From positions 1 through 24,139 of the forward strand of contig CAJTPS010000033.1 in assembly GCA_910578555.1 (NCBI GenBank): DNA of 24,139 bases, given 5' to 3'. The translations under genes and the position numbers were made by a program. Source of the stretch: an uncultured Lachnospiraceae bacterium (GTDB lineage: Bacteria > Bacillota > Clostridia > Lachnospirales > Lachnospiraceae). Every line of letters begins with the position of its first letter. Within the stretch, counting starts at the first letter, position 1. A model generated the notes under the pieces. It had not been told where the DNA came from and searched no databases. It saw only the letters and a program-made list of their open reading frames with translations. Shown here piece by piece: positions 21,617 through 24,139 of this stretch.

Positions 21617-21661
21617 AAGTGAAACAGATAATATATTATAAAACGATTAGGAGGAACAATC

Positions 21662-23971
21662 ATGGCACAGGCAAGCAACTTGAAACGGGATGTACTGGTA
21701 CTGAATCTGGAGAAGGAGCTGGAGGAGCAGACACAGAGCGGCTACGGCAAGAGTGTGGCGGCGTGCAGTAACGAAGAGCTTTATTACAGTCTGTTACAGT
21801 TATCCAAGAAACTGATGGCAGTATCCGAACCGATTGAGGGCGAAAAGAAGATCTACTATATTTCCGCAGAATTTCTGATCGGTAAGCTGTTATCCAACAA
21901 TCTGATTAATCTGGGGATCTATGACAAGCTGGATGAGATCCTGACGAAGAACGGCAAGAACTTAAGCGCAATCGAAGAGGTTGAGCCGGAACCGTCCCTT
22001 GGTAACGGTGGTCTTGGTCGTCTGGCGGCATGCTTCCTTGACTCTATCGCGACACTTGGTCTTCCCGGCGAAGGAATCGGTCTGAACTATCATTTCGGAC
22101 TGTTCAAGCAGGTATTTAAGGATAAGCTGCAGACAGCAGAGAAGAATGACTGGATCGAGGATCAGTCTTGGCTGACGAAGACGGACACTTCATTTGAGGT
22201 TGCTTTTGGTGACAAGAAGGTTACTTCAAGATTATATGACATTGATGTCATTGGATATGACAATGGTGTCAACAAACTGAGACTGTTTGACATTGAGACA
22301 CTGGATGAGAGCCTTGTAAAGAAAGGCATTGATTTCGATAAAGAGGATATCGAGAAGAACCTGACATTGTTCTTATATCCTGATGACTCTGATGAAGCCG
22401 GCAACCTGCTGCGTATCTATCAGCAGTATTTTATGGTGAGCAATGCTGCGCAGTTGATCTTAAAAGAGATGAAAGAGAAGAAGTATGATCTGCGCAAAAT
22501 GTATGAGCATGCGGTAATTCAGATCAATGATACGCACCCGACCATGGTGATTCCGGAACTGATCAGAATCCTTGTGGACGATAAGGCGTTTACCATGGAT
22601 GAGGCGATCGACGTTGTAAGCAAGACCTGTGCATATACCAACCATACGATTCTTGCGGAGGCATTGGAGAAGTGGCCGCTTGAATATCTGGAGAAAGTGG
22701 TGCCCCAGTTAGTGCCCATCATCAAAGAACTGGATAAGAGAGTAGCGGCAAAATATGACGATCCGAAGGTACAGATCATCGACGAGAACGGCAGAGTGCA
22801 TATGGCACACATTGATATCCACTACGGTTTCTCTGTAAACGGTGTGGCTGCCATCCATACGGAGATCCTGAAAGATACGGAGCTGAATGCTTTCTACAAG
22901 ATCTATCCGGAGAAGTTTAACAATAAGACCAACGGCATCACGTTCAGAAGATGGCTGTTATCCTGTAACCGTGAACTGGCAGGCTTCCTTTCCCAGACCA
23001 TCGGCGACGGTTATAAGAAAGATGCGGATAAGCTGGAGAAGCTGCTGGAGTTTATCGATGACGACGCTGTGCTTGACCGCATTGCCGAGATCAAGATGAA
23101 CCGCAAGAAGGATCTGGCGGCTTATGTGAAAGAGGTGGAGGGTGTTACTCTAAATCCGGACTCCATTTTCGATCTGCAGAGTAAGAGACTGCATGAGTAC
23201 AAACGTCAGCAGATGAACGCGCTTTATATTATTCACAAATATCTGGAGATCAAGGCAGGCAAGAAGCCCGCAAGACCGATGACCTTTATCTTCGGTGCAA
23301 AGGCTGCGCCCGCTTACGTGATCGCGCAGGATATTATCCACCTGTTGCTGGTACTGCAGGAGATCGTCAACAACGATCCTGATGTGAGCCCGTACATGAC
23401 AGTGCTCATGGTGGAAAACTACAACGTGGCTTATGCAGAGAAGATGATTCCGGCGTGCGATATTTCCGAGCAGATCTCCCTCGCTTCCAAGGAGGCGTCG
23501 GGAACAGGTAACATGAAGTACATGTTAAACGGTGCGGTGACACTGGGTACTTCCGACGGTGCAAACGTGGAGATCCACGAACTGGTAGGAGACGATAACA
23601 TTTATATCTTCGGCGAGAAATCTGAAGACGTAATCAAACATTATGAGAAAGCGGATTATGTATCGAAGGATTACTACAAGAAGAGCCCTGTGATCAAAGA
23701 GGCGGTTGACTTTATTGTCAGCAAAGAAGCGCTCAAGGTCGGTCATAAGGAGAATCTGGAAAGACTGTACAAAGAGCTTCTGAACAAGGACTGGTTCATG
23801 ACGCTGTTAGATCTGGAGGACTACATCAAGACCAAGGATCAGATGATGGCGGATTACGAGGATCAGAAGAAGTGGCGTAAGATGATGCTTGTCAATATTG
23901 CCAAGGCAGGATTCTTCTCCTCCGACAGAACCATTGAGGAGTATAACAGAGATATCTGGAAGTTAAGATAA
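21662..23971 (+). CDS. glgP: Glycogen/starch/alpha-glucan phosphorylase
   Basis: A 769-aa GT35 phosphorylase that releases glucose 1-phosphate from alpha-1,4-glucans with inorganic phosphate in the cytosol. Landmarks in order: LGNGGLGRLAACFLDSIATLGLPGEGIGLNYHFG, LYPDDSDEAGNLLRIYQQYF, INDTHPTMVIPELIRILVD, YTNHTILAEALEKWP, FDLQSKRLHEYKRQQMNALYI and the cofactor motif EASGTGNMKYMLNGAVTLGTSDGANVEIHE with PLP-binding Lys619. The length is slightly below the animal enzymes, which have an allosteric N-terminal extension. The ribosome site AGGAGG stands seven bases before ATG 21662. The codon bias suggests good expression. It follows the LacI-type gene on the same strand and ends at a terminator at 23983. 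No other glycogen gene is in the window. Confidence 0.95.
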   Translation: MAQASNLKRDVLVLNLEKELEEQTQSGYGKSVAACSNEELYYSLLQLSKKLMAVSEPIEGEKKIYYISAEFLIGKLLSNNLINLGIYDKLDEILTKNGKNLSAIEEVEPEPSLGNGGLGRLAACFLDSIATLGLPGEGIGLNYHFGLFKQVFKDKLQTAEKNDWIEDQSWLTKTDTSFEVAFGDKKVTSRLYDIDVIGYDNGVNKLRLFDIETLDESLVKKGIDFDKEDIEKNLTLFLYPDDSDEAGNLLRIYQQYFMVSNAAQLILKEMKEKKYDLRKMYEHAVIQINDTHPTMVIPELIRILVDDKAFTMDEAIDVVSKTCAYTNHTILAEALEKWPLEYLEKVVPQLVPIIKELDKRVAAKYDDPKVQIIDENGRVHMAHIDIHYGFSVNGVAAIHTEILKDTELNAFYKIYPEKFNNKTNGITFRRWLLSCNRELAGFLSQTIGDGYKKDADKLEKLLEFIDDDAVLDRIAEIKMNRKKDLAAYVKEVEGVTLNPDSIFDLQSKRLHEYKRQQMNALYIIHKYLEIKAGKKPARPMTFIFGAKAAPAYVIAQDIIHLLLVLQEIVNNDPDVSPYMTVLMVENYNVAYAEKMIPACDISEQISLASKEASGTGNMKYMLNGAVTLGTSDGANVEIHELVGDDNIYIFGEKSEDVIKHYEKADYVSKDYYKKSPVIKEAVDFIVSKEALKVGHKENLERLYKELLNKDWFMTLLDLEDYIKTKDQMMADYEDQKKWRKMMLVNIAKAGFFSSDRTIEEYNRDIWKLR

Positions 23972-23982
23972 TAAATTAACAT

Positions 23983-24022
23983 AAAATGGTCTGAATACTT
24001 TTGTGGTGTTCGGGCCATTTTT
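23983..24022 (+). terminator. Terminator of glgP
   Basis: AAAATGGTCTGAATAC (23983-23998) pairs with GTGTTCGGGCCATTTT (24006-24021) over sixteen pairs including three wobbles; the T run is TTTTT. Beyond it, 24023-24139, I see no gene. Confidence 0.88.
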
Positions 24023-24139
24023 GCTGCCTTTACAGGTATGTGGGATTGTGCTGATTATGTCGTTATCTGGCGATTAGTATTTATACAGCTCTGAAAGGTA
24101 AAAATTTTTCGCACAAAGTGTAGGCTTATCCTCTGTGAA

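Overview
The window looks like chromosomal DNA of a motile Firmicute, most likely a gut Lachnospiraceae (Clostridium cluster XIVa). Pointers are a PPi-type phosphofructokinase, a clostridial glycogen phosphorylase, DegV, an Rpn-family nuclease, a flagellin with csrA just upstream, AGGAGG ribosome sites and a manganese-type riboswitch before a CaCA antiporter. The family assignment is inference; no rRNA or tRNA gene is present.

Layout. 1-300: palindromic 88-bp tandem repeats and hairpins. 334-2406 (minus): a two-component system, response regulator then sensor kinase. 2719-7810 (plus): two tandem paralogous lipoproteins, each an Asp-box propeller-like domain joined to a solute-binding domain, with no permease genes nearby. 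All three promoters here (kinase/regulator, lipoprotein 1, lipoprotein 2) share one arrangement: TTAGAGA-like repeats 11 bp apart, a 9-bp gap, then a -10 box. They therefore look like one regulon. 8016-9090: an AT-rich two-TM orphan and a tiny ORF. 9221-10615 (minus): membrane-anchored lipase. 10750-13333: MATE transporter, then a riboswitch-controlled CaCA antiporter. 13404-14291 (minus): DegV. 14330-14494: MITE-like element. 14830-16056: PPi-phosphofructokinase behind an array of short repeats.

Main discovery candidate: 16326-17213. A small tyrosine recombinase gene lies between two 33-bp sites in inverted orientation whose 7-bp centres are reverse complements of each other. Inside the segment, past the 3' end of the recombinase gene, is a near-consensus sigma-28/SigD flagellar promoter. 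It now points away from csrA-fliC (17307-18935); inversion would place it directly upstream of csrA and fliC. This resembles the Salmonella hin/fljBA switch, but with a tyrosine recombinase. The orientation given here would be OFF for this promoter. The fliC leader also carries a CsrA-type site over its ribosome site and a hairpin with GGA in the loop, suggesting a second, translational control layer.

19115-24022: Rpn nuclease behind a perfect consensus promoter and 17-bp repeats; a LacI regulator with two abutting palindromic operators at its own start site; glycogen phosphorylase, closed by a terminator. Pfp and GlgP are the carbon-metabolism genes of the window; LacI may link to sugar supply, but its operator is seen only at its own promoter.
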